Assembly: GCF_932294415.1 (NCBI RefSeq)
Contig: NC_065535.1
Span: 69,619,362-69,683,361, forward strand
Length of the DNA: 64,000 bases
Reading direction: 5' to 3'
From: Quercus robur
Lineage: Eukaryota > Streptophyta > Magnoliopsida > Fagales > Fagaceae
Shown: in pieces, positions 1 through 10,266 of the stretch
How the letters are laid out: each line of letters starts with the position of its first letter
How positions within the stretch are numbered: position 1 is the stretch's first letter
The notes under the pieces: model-generated
Seen by the model: the letters and a program-made list of their open reading frames with translations, nothing else
Told to the model about the DNA's origin: nothing
The model's database searches: none
Made by a program: the position numbers and the translations under genes

Positions 1-461
1 ACAACAACAACAATAAAAATAAAATAAAATAAAATAACCCAAAAGAATCAAGGTATTATTGGAGCTGGTTTGACTTTTGAAGAACAAACACAAACACAAA
101 AAGAGGCTTACAGTAACAGAAAGGAATTGACGAAAAAGAAAACCTAGAGAGAAGGGAAAGAAATGGGTTATATGGAAATTAATTAGTACGCGAAGATTGT
201 ACCTTTGCTTATTTTTGAGGATTGTGAAGACGAGCGTAGCGATCTCAGTGTGACGGTGGAGTAGTTGATCTGAGCCTTTTCGCTTTCACGTGGTTTCTAT
301 ACGATCACACGAAAGCCCACAGTAGTTTTTGTTTTTGTTTTGTTTTTTTGTTTTCAGGTTGTTGTTGTGTTGGACTATGAATATGATTATGAGAGTCACC
401 GGTAACGGAGATATATTGGGCCTCCGAGCCCAATTGATTTTATGTGAATGAGCGATTTGGT
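1..461. other. Left flank of the giant MULE; possible gene-proximal DNA
   Basis: No convincing coding region. The stretch has a (T/G)-rich tract near 325-370, a CACGTG G-box core near 289 and GGGCC/GGCCC motifs near 418-432, which are common in plant promoters and 5' regions. On the minus strand 180-290 looks like a 5'-UTR with a possible GT donor. The right-hand flank beyond 20924 continues with similar GT-rich text, as expected if both were one locus before the MULE inserted. Pack-MULEs are known to favour gene 5' regions, so this may be the edge of a host gene lying off the left side. That is inference. Confidence 0.3.
452..461. repeat. Target-site duplication, left copy
   Basis: GCGATTTGGT lies directly outside the left terminal inverted repeat. 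The identical 10 bases lie directly outside the right one at 20915-20924. MULEs make 8-11 bp duplications, so this pair marks a single insertion event for everything between. Confidence 0.93.
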
Positions 462-625
462 GGCCAAAATGGCCCATTAGCATTAATTTTTGAAATATTT
501 AGGCCCGAAACACTGTTTGGAAAATATATAGGAAACTATCACTTTTTGTGGTACTCGAGCTTGGTGAGCTCGAGTACCCCATTTTTCTGTTCCAGCGTGG
601 CACCTGACGTGGGCATCTGAATTTA
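462..625 (+). repeat. Left terminal inverted repeat of the MULE
   Basis: It begins GGCCAAAATGGCCCATTAG and runs to about 625. It matches the reverse complement of 20751-20914 with 7 mismatches in 164 positions by eye. It contains a 29-bp quasi-palindrome at 550-578 (arms GGTACTCGAGC and GCTCGAGTACC). A second, looser copy of the module follows just inside, near 640-666. Confidence 0.93.
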
Positions 626-1403
626 AAAAATAAACTTGGTACCTGAGCTCATGAAGCTCGAGTACTGCTCAGCCATGTCTGCCTATTACCCCACACTTAA
701 ACCATCTGTTACCCACAATATCCAACCCAGAACAGAGCAAAACATACCCATAAACACGAAACCTCTCAATCTCGCTATCTCCCTCTCTCAATCTAAAGCT
801 ATTTCCACACAAATACTCTCATTCTTCCTCTCAATCTCGCAAATTCTCTCATTCTCCCTCTCAATCTCGCGATCTGCCTCATTCTCCGTCGCTGTCTCGC
901 TCTTGGTCTCCCTCTCGCGCTGATGCTCACGCTCTCGGTCTCCCTCTCACAAGGTATGTCTCGCTCAGCTTGCATGTTCAGCTTGTGGGTATTTTTGTTT
1001 GTAAATTTGTGATTTTTATGCATAGTTTGATTCTGGGTTTTGATCAATTTAGTTAGTTAGTTAATATATATATTTTCGGTGATTACTAGAATGTTGGTCT
1101 GGTTGTGCTTGTCTTTTAGGTTTTTTATTTTCTATTAAGGGAAAGACTTTCAGTGTTCTACATGAGTGTACTACATGAATATAAGCACACTTTCAGCTTT
1201 GTTTAGTTTACTATGCCCAGGTTTAAGCCAATCCCTTAGGCTGATCCCATCATTGAACCGTTCAGGACCAGACCTATCAATTCTATGTGTGCAAGACTGA
1301 CCATTGTTGGCACTTAATTTTATAATGAGAAATATATAATACAAATGCATAAAACATGTTTTGTAGTATTGCTGGTTCCAACTTCCAAACATTTTTTTTT
1401 TTT

Positions 1404-1640
1404 TCAAAAATTCTTGTAGTTGGATTTGAAGTTTAGACTTAAAATATGGGTTTCTTCAAGTTTCTGTAAGACTTCTTCCATGTTTGGTCTTTCTTGTTCA
1501 TTTGGAGTAGTACGTTGAACAGCTATCGATAATACATTTTGAAATTCAGTTACAATATAAGCCCCACTTAAGCATGGATCTGCCATGGCACTTATGCTTC
1601 CTCCTTTCATTATTGCATTCCTCGCTTGTATCAGTGACAA
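1404..1640 (-). pseudogene. Receptor-like protein kinase, C-terminal fragment
   Basis: The minus-strand reading frame contains SGAYIVTEFQNVLSIAVQ followed by NEQERPNMEEVLQKLEE. This matches the last kinase subdomain (XI) of plant receptor-like kinases, where the invariant Arg of RPxMxEV sits. Only about 60 residues of kinase-like text are present, with no ATP-binding or catalytic loop, so it cannot be an active kinase. Further minus-strand text at 1171-1330 could be adjoining gene sequence, but I do not recognise it. It lies just inside the left TIR and reads toward it. The simplest view is a host gene fragment captured by the MULE. The exact source kinase family cannot be told from this short piece. 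Confidence 0.5.
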
Positions 1641-1986
1641 TTGACAATAGAAATATATTCAGCTAATCTGCTGGAATTTACCATCTTAGGTGAAAAAACT
1701 ACTTATAAAATAGTAACATGCTAAACTATATGGGAGACAACATGTTAAATAGAGCATACCTCTTTAACTTTCTCCTGCCCCCTTAACCAAATGACATCTC
1801 CTGCCCCCTTAACTTTCTGAGTCTCCCTCTCACTTTCTGAGTCTCCCTCTCACTTTCTCAAGTTTAATTCAAATTTTTTTATTGAAATCAGTGAAGGCTA
1901 TATTAGATATATATTATTGCCATTTTCAGAAAAATTTGTTTATAATTAAAAATAAATAAATAAGACTGTCTTGCTGTTGTCTCCAA
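1641..1986. other. Non-coding stretch before the PMD gene
   Basis: AT-rich, with a small tandem repeat of the phrase CTCCCTCTCACTTTCTGAGT around 1800-1860. No open frame or RNA gene is evident. It presumably holds the promoter and 5' leader of the downstream PMD gene. Confidence 0.4.
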
Positions 1987-4815
1987 ATGCCAGATATGGA
2001 CCCACATGGAGCAGGACCCGCTATACAGACTTTGTTGACGAGGCAGGATGAGCATCGTTCAAGTTTGCTTTGGGATGCGCATTTGGAAGGCGAGGTATGC
2101 ACTTGTTCAATATATGAAGTCGAAAGATTTTTGGAATTTAACTTTGAAGCGTAATTATTATGTGGTACTGTAATTATTATTAATATTACGCTGCTCTATT
2201 TGCAGGAAGTGCCAGATGTATTGACTTGTCGTCACCGAGATAAAGGTCTGCTTGAAGGTAGGGTAGATGGGTTAGATCCACGAATTGTCGCTTATATCAC
2301 TGATGCGGGGTTAGATGGGCTACTTCAGGTCCCACATATGGACATTGACCATGCATTGATCATAGCGTTGGTGGAGAGATGGCGGCCGGAGACGCACTCA
2401 TTTCACTTGCCCCACGGTGAGATGACCATCACACTACAAGATATGGAGGTTATAATGGGGGTACCTGTAGATGGCTTGCCGTTGGTGGAATGTATACCCT
2501 CGACAGGCAGTTGGCGTGACGTCTGCCGTAGATTGCTAGGGCATATACCGCCAGATAGAGAACTTGGTCATAATAAGAACACTGGAGTGCTGGAAGGGGC
2601 GAGCATAAAAGCCAAATGGCTTGGGGATCGGTTTAGTAACCCTCTCCCGGTTGACGCCCCTGAGGCGCTTGTGTAGAAGTATGCTTGTTTTTACATAGTG
2701 GAGTTGTTAGGTAGTACGCTATTTATGTACAAGTCTGGAGAACGGATCTCAATTAGGTATCTGCAATTTTTGGATCTAATCAGCAACGGAAAGAAGTATA
2801 GTTGGGGTAGTGCAGCACTAAGTTGGCTCTATAGACACCTTTGTAAGGCATCAGAGAAGACAACCAAGCAGATCGACGGTGCACTGCTATTGGTGCAGTT
2901 GTGGGTGTGGGCGAGGTTTCCCCACATATGTCCTGTGATGAGGCATCCACACCAGGCATTGCCTCCAGGTCCACTTGCTGTCAGGTATGTAGCATCTTAG
3001 ATAGTTACCGTTTTACATTTCCTCATCAACTTTGTTTGCATGGGAATTATGTAAGTAACTAATATGAAGGTAATGTCTGTGTTGTTTGCTAGATGGAAAG
3101 GGGCTAAGATAACAACTGAACATTCAATGCACGTTCTACGTGCCTATCGTGTGTCGCTTACTTCACTACGGCCAAATTAGGTATCATGTCTTACAAGTGG
3201 GAACCGTTTTGGCATGTAGTTTTTGTACTGACAATTCACTTTGGAATGAATAAACATTTTTTATTTCAGAGTTACATGTATTGTTCACATTCGTTACACA
3301 TTTTTTCTAATTATATTGTTAATATGGTTGTTTGCATCTGTTGAATCATTGCAGATTGTTTGGGAGCCGTACAGAAATTATTCGCGTTCTCTACCCGCAT
3401 ATTGTACGACAGGCCAACACATATGGAGGTCTATTGTGCTGCTCATACATTTTTGGGTGGTTGAAAGTCATCATCCTGAACATGTTCTCCGACAATTTGG
3501 GATGAAGCAAGGCATACCAGTCGATATTGATACTTCAATTGAATTGCACAAGATCACCCTCCAGGGCAAGCATCATGAAGATTGGGCCAAAGTACATGCC
3601 CCGCATATTGCTAAATGGGCTGCGCACGCTAGAATTGTCGATGCACCGGCCTTTCATGGGGAGATGAGCTACAATGACGAGTATATGGTGTGGTTTCGTC
3701 CCTGCACTGTTCGCCATATTACAAAAGAGACTTCGTACTGGGACACTTTGGTAAATTTATAAAGACTGTTGTTTCGTTATAAATGTACCTTGCTTCGCAT
3801 AGTTTAGTTCAACCTACTAACACTACTCTTGTATATTTGTGACAGGTTCAATTGCAGTTGAGCATTATAGCGAAGTGCGAACCAAGGTCTGAGATCTACA
3901 CCGACTCTATTAATGCCTTGCAAGCTGTTGAAGAGATTGGTCGGTTAATCTTGGACCATGCACATGATGTGGGCAACACAAGTGAACCGGTTGTACGGCG
4001 TGGTCGGCAAGCAGGTGGACGTCAAGGGCATGGAGGTCGTCAATCTAGTCAGCGTCATTCATCTAGTCGGCCTCCCACATCTAGTCAGCGTCACACACCC
4101 GTGCCCACATCTAGTCGACGTCCCACATCTGCTCAGCGTCCTACATCTGGTTCGTGTCACACACCCGTGCCCACATCTAGTCGGCGTCACACACCCGTGC
4201 CCACATCTACTCGGCGCCACAGACCCGTGCATGACCACACCATGGAGGAAGCAAGTCAGACAACAGATGAGATGTGTTTGGACACTACTTATGACATAGG
4301 CTCTATGGCACACGATGATGCGGGTCCATCCTATACGTTTGCCCATAGAGACACATCTGGGTCCCCATCCATGAGGAGCAATGGTACTTGCCCACCCACA
4401 TCCCCTAGTACATCTCTGTTGCCCACCACCCGTACGTCTCCCCCACTGACTGCCGGCCCTGCCCCCGCAGTTGTAGATGGTAGAGATGAGATGAGGTTCA
4501 TGCCCACTCCTGGGCGACCCACCCCTGTTTCTGTCCCCCCTGAGTTTGTGCATACCGAGTTCATCCAGACACAGATACCCACCCCCCCAGCAGAGCCTTC
4601 GCACATCGAGGATCGGCCACAAAGGCCGCAATGCACACGGACACATCGTCCTGACTGTGGGACTGGACATGGTACTATAGTTTGATTCGATACCAATTAC
4701 ATATACATCGCTTTATAGTTAAATCATTTGCATGTTAATATTTGCTTGTGTTGTGTTCTTTTCAGGCAAGGTGAGACCAGTCAAGGAACTGGTGAGGAGA
4801 AGAAAACGAGAATGA
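1987..4815 (+). pseudogene. Plant mobile domain (PMD, MAIN-like) gene carried by the MULE, broken by two stops
   Basis: Six exons can be traced by reading-frame continuity and GT-AG sites: 1987-2094, 2206-2984, 3093-3180, 3355-3750, 3846-4671 and 4766-4815. Together they would code for about 748 residues. The text RIVAYITDAGLDGLLQVPHM, HDWAKVHAPHIAKWAAHAR-like text in exon 4 and the WRPETHSFHLPHGEMTITLQ stretch are hallmarks of the plant mobile domain, the family of MAIN and MAIL1. That family acts in nuclear gene silencing and genome stability and is often found inside transposons. Exon 5 adds a Ser/Thr/Pro/Arg-rich low-complexity tail with repeated PTSSRR/HTPVPTS units (about 4020-4230), and exon 6 ends in a basic KELVRRRKRE. 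TAG stops at 2674 and at 3178-3180 interrupt the frame; each could have come from CAG by one C-to-T change. All splice phases still fit, so decay looks recent. The initiator could also be the next in-frame ATG at 1996. Confidence 0.82.
4020..4230 (+). repeat. Degenerate short tandem repeat in PMD exon 5
   Basis: Repeats of CACACCCGTGCCCACATCTAG and shorter variants encode alternating HTPVPTSSRR and PTS/RPTS units. It is a coding minisatellite and probably length-variable. It explains the misleading open frames on both strands here. Confidence 0.7.
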
Positions 4816-6579
4816 TTCAAGAATGGGCAAGAATTTGTGCTACTTTGGGTTTGTAATGGTATAGGATCTTCTTGTCCTTTGGTCATATATTTTTTGTAGC
4901 ACATATCTTTTGACAATGAACTTGAAGATTTGGGCTTACAAGCTAATATAGTTTTTTGTTCGTAACTTGCAAAATTCTGGCAATGAACTTCAGAAATTTC
5001 CATTTCAGACCTATAGAATAACTTATGTCCATTATTTTTCAGTTGCACAACTGTTTTTTTGCTAATAAATTTAGGAAAATGTGGTATTTGGCCATTTTGG
5101 CTGGTAGTCAGGTCTATAATAAAAATTGACATACACTTCAGCTCAAGAAAAACATCCCTTCATATAACATTGTTTTTGGATTGGTTCATTTGCTTTATTA
5201 ATTTTTTAAATTTTGACATCGATTTTAGCCTAAATTTTGAGGGGGTAGGACTTGTTATTAGTAATTGGGAATTGAGTTTAGAAAGTTTGGTGGTGGATAA
5301 GTTTCCTTAGAAAGGTGAATTCCCATAAATTATTTGCTCTATAGGTTCACAATTGTTCTATGGTGTGGGAATAGAAGTATTTAAACAATTAGGGGTGGAG
5401 ATGATAGCTTAGAAAGTGGCTGGTGGTATAAGAAAGAAGCTGCATTTACACAGATTCCGTCCCTTCAACCTGAACACTCATTGATTGGAGGACTTACGCT
5501 TCTCAAGAGTAGTATTGATGCAACAATATTGAAAGTCAAAAGGTCCTAACATATGGCAACAATTATCTCATAAGTACAAAGGTTAGTGTCTTGCACTTGT
5601 CATTGATACATTTTACTTGTGATAACTAGGAATGTATGGAAAGGTTATTTCGGTACTTGGGATAAAACAACTCATTGTTCTCTTGCATTCCTCTTAATTG
5701 TTGTTTTATTTTTGCTTTTGCTTTGCTTTAGGTGTATTCCACATCAATGGCAATGCCACTGACGACAGTTCTGTCTCTATTCCTCTTTGATTTTAGGCCA
5801 ACGTTGCAGGTAAGATTCCATGCCTATGAAGTTTATAGGCATCAATAAATATTCCCTTGTATCCTATGTTTTGCGAGTGCTGCACATTCAATTTATTATT
5901 ATTATTATTATTACATGTTTTTGTATTGTACCATATTCTTTTGTAGCAATTGCACTGTAAGATTTTGTATCAACTGTTCTCTTGTAGTCCTTTAGTAGGC
6001 TATATATATGAAGGGTTACTAAAGCCTGATTTGAAATTTCTACTTTCCCCCTTGGGGCTAAAACAATTTTTGTTTTTTAAATAAAAAGAACAGAAAATCC
6101 TTAATCTGGTTTGGAGGTGTGGGAAAGCTTAGCCTGAGGAAGTGATAAAAGTAGAAGATTGGGTTAGAACAGGATTTGTTATGCTGCAACTTATAATCTT
6201 AATTTCTCAAGCTCCTTTTTGTTTGTTTCTTTTGTATACTTCCTTTCTATTTGAAATGGATTGCATTTAGCACTTCACATTCGGAATTTACTATCTTGAA
6301 ATTAATGGTATAAGTTTTATATGTTGCCTGTTACATGTGGAGCATTCATTCATCTTGTGGAAAATTCATGATCTTGTAGGAATAGCTTTATATGTGCCAT
6401 ATTATATGACATTGTTATCTTCCTATCAGGGTTGGTTCTAACACAATAAATTAGTGTATATGTTATGTGTTTTTGTAATATATGTTGGGTAAAGTTTTCT
6501 TTATGATGCCATCTTTGATATCAACTTCAATGCTATATTTTTGCATGAGCGTTGGTTTGACAAACTTTGTGTTTCACAG
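4816..6579. other. Region between PMD gene and PBA1 fragment
   Basis: AT-rich, no confident gene. At about 5080-5100 the phrase TATTTGGCCATTTTGGC resembles the reverse complement of the MULE terminus and recurs at about 13662. A possible exon lies at about 5733-5812: a (T)n-TTTAG acceptor, open text, then TTGCAG/GTAAG. It does not match the PBA1 protein and I cannot name it. The PBA1-derived part may begin as intron shortly before 6580. Confidence 0.4.
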
Positions 6580-7026
6580 GATCTGGTTCTAGTTACTTGT
6601 ACGGGTTTTTCGATCAAGCATGGAAAGAAGGAATGACCAAAGATGAAGCTGAGGTATGTAGGTCTTGATCTTTGTAAAGGCAAAATTAGTTAATGCCTTT
6701 TGAGGTGATGATAAAATACTTTCAAGTTTCTGTGAACCTGTGACCTCATTATTATGCTTGCATTAGTAAACAACTGAAGGTTACAATCAGGGAGAAGTAA
6801 TAAACATGACAACCTATTTTTTTTATATTTGCCTTATTATTTCCCCCTTGGCTGTATCTGAAAAGGTCAACTGCGATTTAAAAAAAAATTAGTATAGGAA
6901 GAGTCATGATGACAGTTATTTCTTTTCTTTTCACTTGTCATTACTTATTACAAAAGGAGGAATATGTGTGTAATGATGGAGTACGAGGGCAAAACATTTC
7001 TTCTAACTCATACTCTCTCATTGCTC

Positions 7027-7064
<38 letters not shown>

Positions 7065-7432
7065 TATAAAACTGTTGTTTTTTGCCGTACTTTTTAGGCT
7101 CTTAATTATTTTTTGGTGTTTTACTGCAGCAATTAGTGGTTAAGGCAGTTTCCCTTGCCATTGCGCGTGATGGTGCTAGTGGTGGTGTTGTTCGTACTGT
7201 CATTGTAAGATTTCTGCTAAGCATTTCCAAGTAGATTCTTTTTTACCATTCAGTTGCTCACAAATTGACTAAAACCCCTTGGTCTTTGATGTTCTTGCAG
7301 ATAAATTCCGAGGGAGTGACAAGAAATTTCTACGCTGGTGACAAACTTCCCTTGTGGCATGAGGAATTGGAGCCACATAACTCACTTTTGGACATACTGA
7401 ACTCAACCAGTCCTGAGCCAATGAACATATGA
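6580..7432 (+). pseudogene. 20S proteasome subunit beta-1 (PBA1 / PSMB6-type), last three exons captured by the MULE
   Basis: Exons 6580-6653, 7130-7204 and 7301-7432 are bounded by clean AG/GT sites and read without interruption to the TGA at 7430. The text [20 protein letters not shown], then LVVKAVSLAIARDGASGGVV, then [15 protein letters not shown] and a terminal NSLLDIL is unmistakably the C-terminal 40 per cent of the caspase-like beta-1 subunit of the 20S core. The N-terminal part, including the catalytic Thr1 exposed after propeptide removal, is absent. It therefore cannot form a protease site even if translated. Introns are retained, so the capture was from genomic DNA rather than from mRNA. 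The fragment lies in the same orientation as the upstream PMD gene and could be spliced into a read-through transcript. Lack of stops suggests recent capture or some constraint. Confidence 0.88.
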
Positions 7433-7790
7433 AGTGGAGGAATCATAATGTTGATAGGCTTCTAGCCTCACTTTAGTTATTTTCTCAAACCTGCTACATC
7501 TGTTTTCCAAACAGGAATGAGATTTTAATCACTTTATATTTGAGAATGGTTCATGTACCATATCTTGCTGGATATATTTCTTATTGGTGTCATCATTATC
7601 TCTTCTCTGGGCTAATTAGAGGTTTGTGGAAACTGGAAATAGATATATTTGCACCTCATCGAGGGTGACGTTTTTGATTCATATATTCCTGCTCATTGGC
7701 CAATGTTTGGATTTTAGATTTTAATACTTATATTTTAGTAAGGTGATAAGCAAGTAAATTCTTATTTCTTGTGATTCCTTTTTATTGAAA

Positions 7791-8060
7791 AGAGGCTGCT
7801 GATTTGTATCAGCCTCTTTTCAATTTATATCCAGATTGGTACCCGAGCTTGGTGGGCTCGGGTACTTTGTGAAGTACCCGAGTCCACCAAGCTCAGGTAC
7901 CAAGCTGGATATTGAAAAGAGGCTGCTAATTTGTATCAGCCTCTTTTCAATTTATATCCAGATTGGTACCCGAGCCCACCAAGCTCGAGTACTAATCTGC
8001 CTATTTCAAAACTTACGCAGAATGTACCCGAGCTTGGTGGGCTCAGGTACTTCACAAAGA
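7791..8060. repeat. Hairpin-module cluster 1
   Basis: Palindromic modules of the form GGTACCCGAGC...GCTCGGGTAC are repeated. Two modules form a larger inverted repeat: arms 7836-7865 and 7874-7903 around the 8-base loop TTTGTGAA. A further module lies at about 7965-7992 and another at about 8023-8050. A longer unit with AGCCTCTTTTCAATTTATAT is directly repeated at 7811 and about 7938. The modules resemble the quasi-palindrome within each TIR. Confidence 0.85.
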
Positions 8061-8420
8061 CCGCCACCAAGTACCGTAGAACTTGGTTGGCGTAAATTAT
8101 TATTATTATTATTATTATTTTTTTTTGATTGACGAAAAAGTAATGTACAATGAAGCCAACGTTTTTTTTTTTCTTTATTTTTGACATGAGAATAAATAAA
8201 ATCCAATTATATCAGGACACGTAAGTTCCCACAGTTTTTATAAAGTGTTTGTAGTAAAATTATAAATGCCATGTCACTTTTTCGTTAGCCACATAAGTAT
8301 TATTTTTATATTGTACACACAAACTTCCACACACATTATTATTTACACAAATAACATTATAACAAAAAATAATGCACACAATCAATATTACATACACTCT
8401 CATACACATATAATATAAAG

Positions 8421-8601
8421 AATAATGCTAGAGATACAAACTAGTTTTCAAATTTTTTTACAAACTGCTGTTGTGGTGAGTGATTAAGCTATTATGAAAA
8501 AATGCATATTAATGGTAGGCCTAAATAAAAACCAATAACAAGTTGGCCACATCAACATTTTGTACAAATTGTAAAATAGTTTATGGTTGTAACATTACTC
8601 T
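8421..8601. mobile_element. Small MITE, about 180 bp
   Basis: It starts AATAATGCTAGAGATACAAA and ends with the approximate inverted copy (reverse complement AGTAATGTTACAACCATAAA). No coding capacity. A more diverged relative may lie at about 37676-37805. It is nested inside the MULE. Confidence 0.55.
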
Positions 8602-9131
8602 AATATAAATTTATGACAGAGTGACACTTACAATCTACAAACACTTATTCTAATCTTCAAACAAAAATGAAAAAAAAAAAAAAGATAATAAAAAATAGCT
8701 ATAAATGAGCAATTAATCTTCGAAATTTAAGTGAAATTCACCTTTTTTCCTGCCCACTTGTCTGACGCCAACCACTAACTTAAAGCAAATGGTACCTTCT
8801 GAGTCTCCCTCACCAGCTTACTTGTAGAATTTATGACCATAATGACTCTTGCACTAACATCACAAGTCCATGTGAAGAGTGAGTTGTTGCCATGTGAAAG
8901 ATTACTGAAGCTATTTACAATTGTTGGGTCACCATCTGCAGATGAACTGTGTCAGTTTTTTCCATTGAAGGCAAACCATTTAACCTTTGGGTCCTGACTA
9001 TTGTATACATAGAGGTAAGTTAAATGTTTTGTCTGATTGTGTGTGCATGTGTGGTTCGTATGACATTATTTTTGCATGACCATAGTTCATGAGTTGAGTT
9101 TTTTGCAAGACCCTGCGTCCATGTACAACTG

Positions 9132-9162
<31 letters not shown>

Positions 9163-10266
9163 GACTTACAAGTTATCTAAACAAATGGAGCAGAACTATA
9201 TTGTAACAAAATATTGTAAAGAAACAATTGCAATTAGAAGCATATTTTTTTTTTACCTGAAAAGAAAGAAAAAAAAAACCATTTCATAATTACTAATAGT
9301 TGAAAGAGAGATAGTAAATCCATAAATTATTATATGCTTTAGAAGAATAATACATATAGTTTAGACATGTACTTTGATTCCTTTTCCTTCAAATAAATTA
9401 AGAAAAAAGAAATCATGTATAAGTTTTTATTTAATTTTGTGAAATCTAAAAATATTAAAAATATAGCAAATACTTGTAAAGTTGTGTATATATCTTGCTG
9501 TCTGATTGCTTCTTAAAATATGCCCCATTCAGCATTTACTTCTCTATCCTTCTAAATATTTAAAATTGAAGTTTATAACAAAAATTCAGAATTTAAAATT
9601 GTAAAAAAATTTATAGATAACTGTATTGTTCACATTCATTTATGGGTTAAGCTATGTATGAGATAAGCAAGAAAGGCAAGTGCTGTGAATAGTGATATTG
9701 GTAAAGAAAATGAACGTGTATACAATATCAAAATTCATTTGGGGGGGGGGGGGGGCACAATTAACATAAACTATATCTAAATAACAAAAAACTCAAGAAG
9801 AAGAAAGAAATTCGTATCATTAAAACTTATATTTGCCTATGCTTTGGGGAATTCATTTTATATTTTATGTTTCTATGTATTTAGTTATTTAGATGTAAAA
9901 GAATTCGTATCATTGTCATTATATTTGCCTATGCTTTGAATCTTAAATTTTATATTTTATGTTTCTATGTATTTATTTATTTAGATGTAAAAGAATACTA
10001 TGTCATTGTATATTGTTTATTCTATAATTTATAAGTTATCTAAATATTAAATAAAACACAGTTTTTGTTAACAATTTGCTGGCAGCCAAGTATTGTAATT
10101 AAATCTATTATAAATTATAGATATGTGGTTAAAACGATTGAAAATTATTTATATCTCTATATAGAAAGTTTAGGAGGTTGAGTTTGAATATAAATTGTTT
10201 TTATCATATGTCATCTTTTATTTAAGTGGTTATAGATGATGACACCTTTTATATTGTTAATAACAG
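8602..10266. other. AT-rich non-coding stretch upstream of the transposase
   Basis: It holds (TA)n at about 9137-9162, a run of 15 G at 9741-9755, and a directly repeated phrase ATATTTGCCTATGCTTTG at about 9828 and 9925. No gene is seen. Just before 10267 a TTAATAACAG acceptor suggests an upstream non-coding exon for the transposase gene. Confidence 0.5.

Noticed and set aside
4059..4670. 203-residue minus-strand open frame
   Set aside because: Shadow of the repetitive PMD exon 5 on the plus strand.
6580..7432. PBA1 as a resident functional gene
   Set aside because: The first 60 per cent including the catalytic Thr is absent, and the piece lies within one TIR/TSD-bounded MULE.
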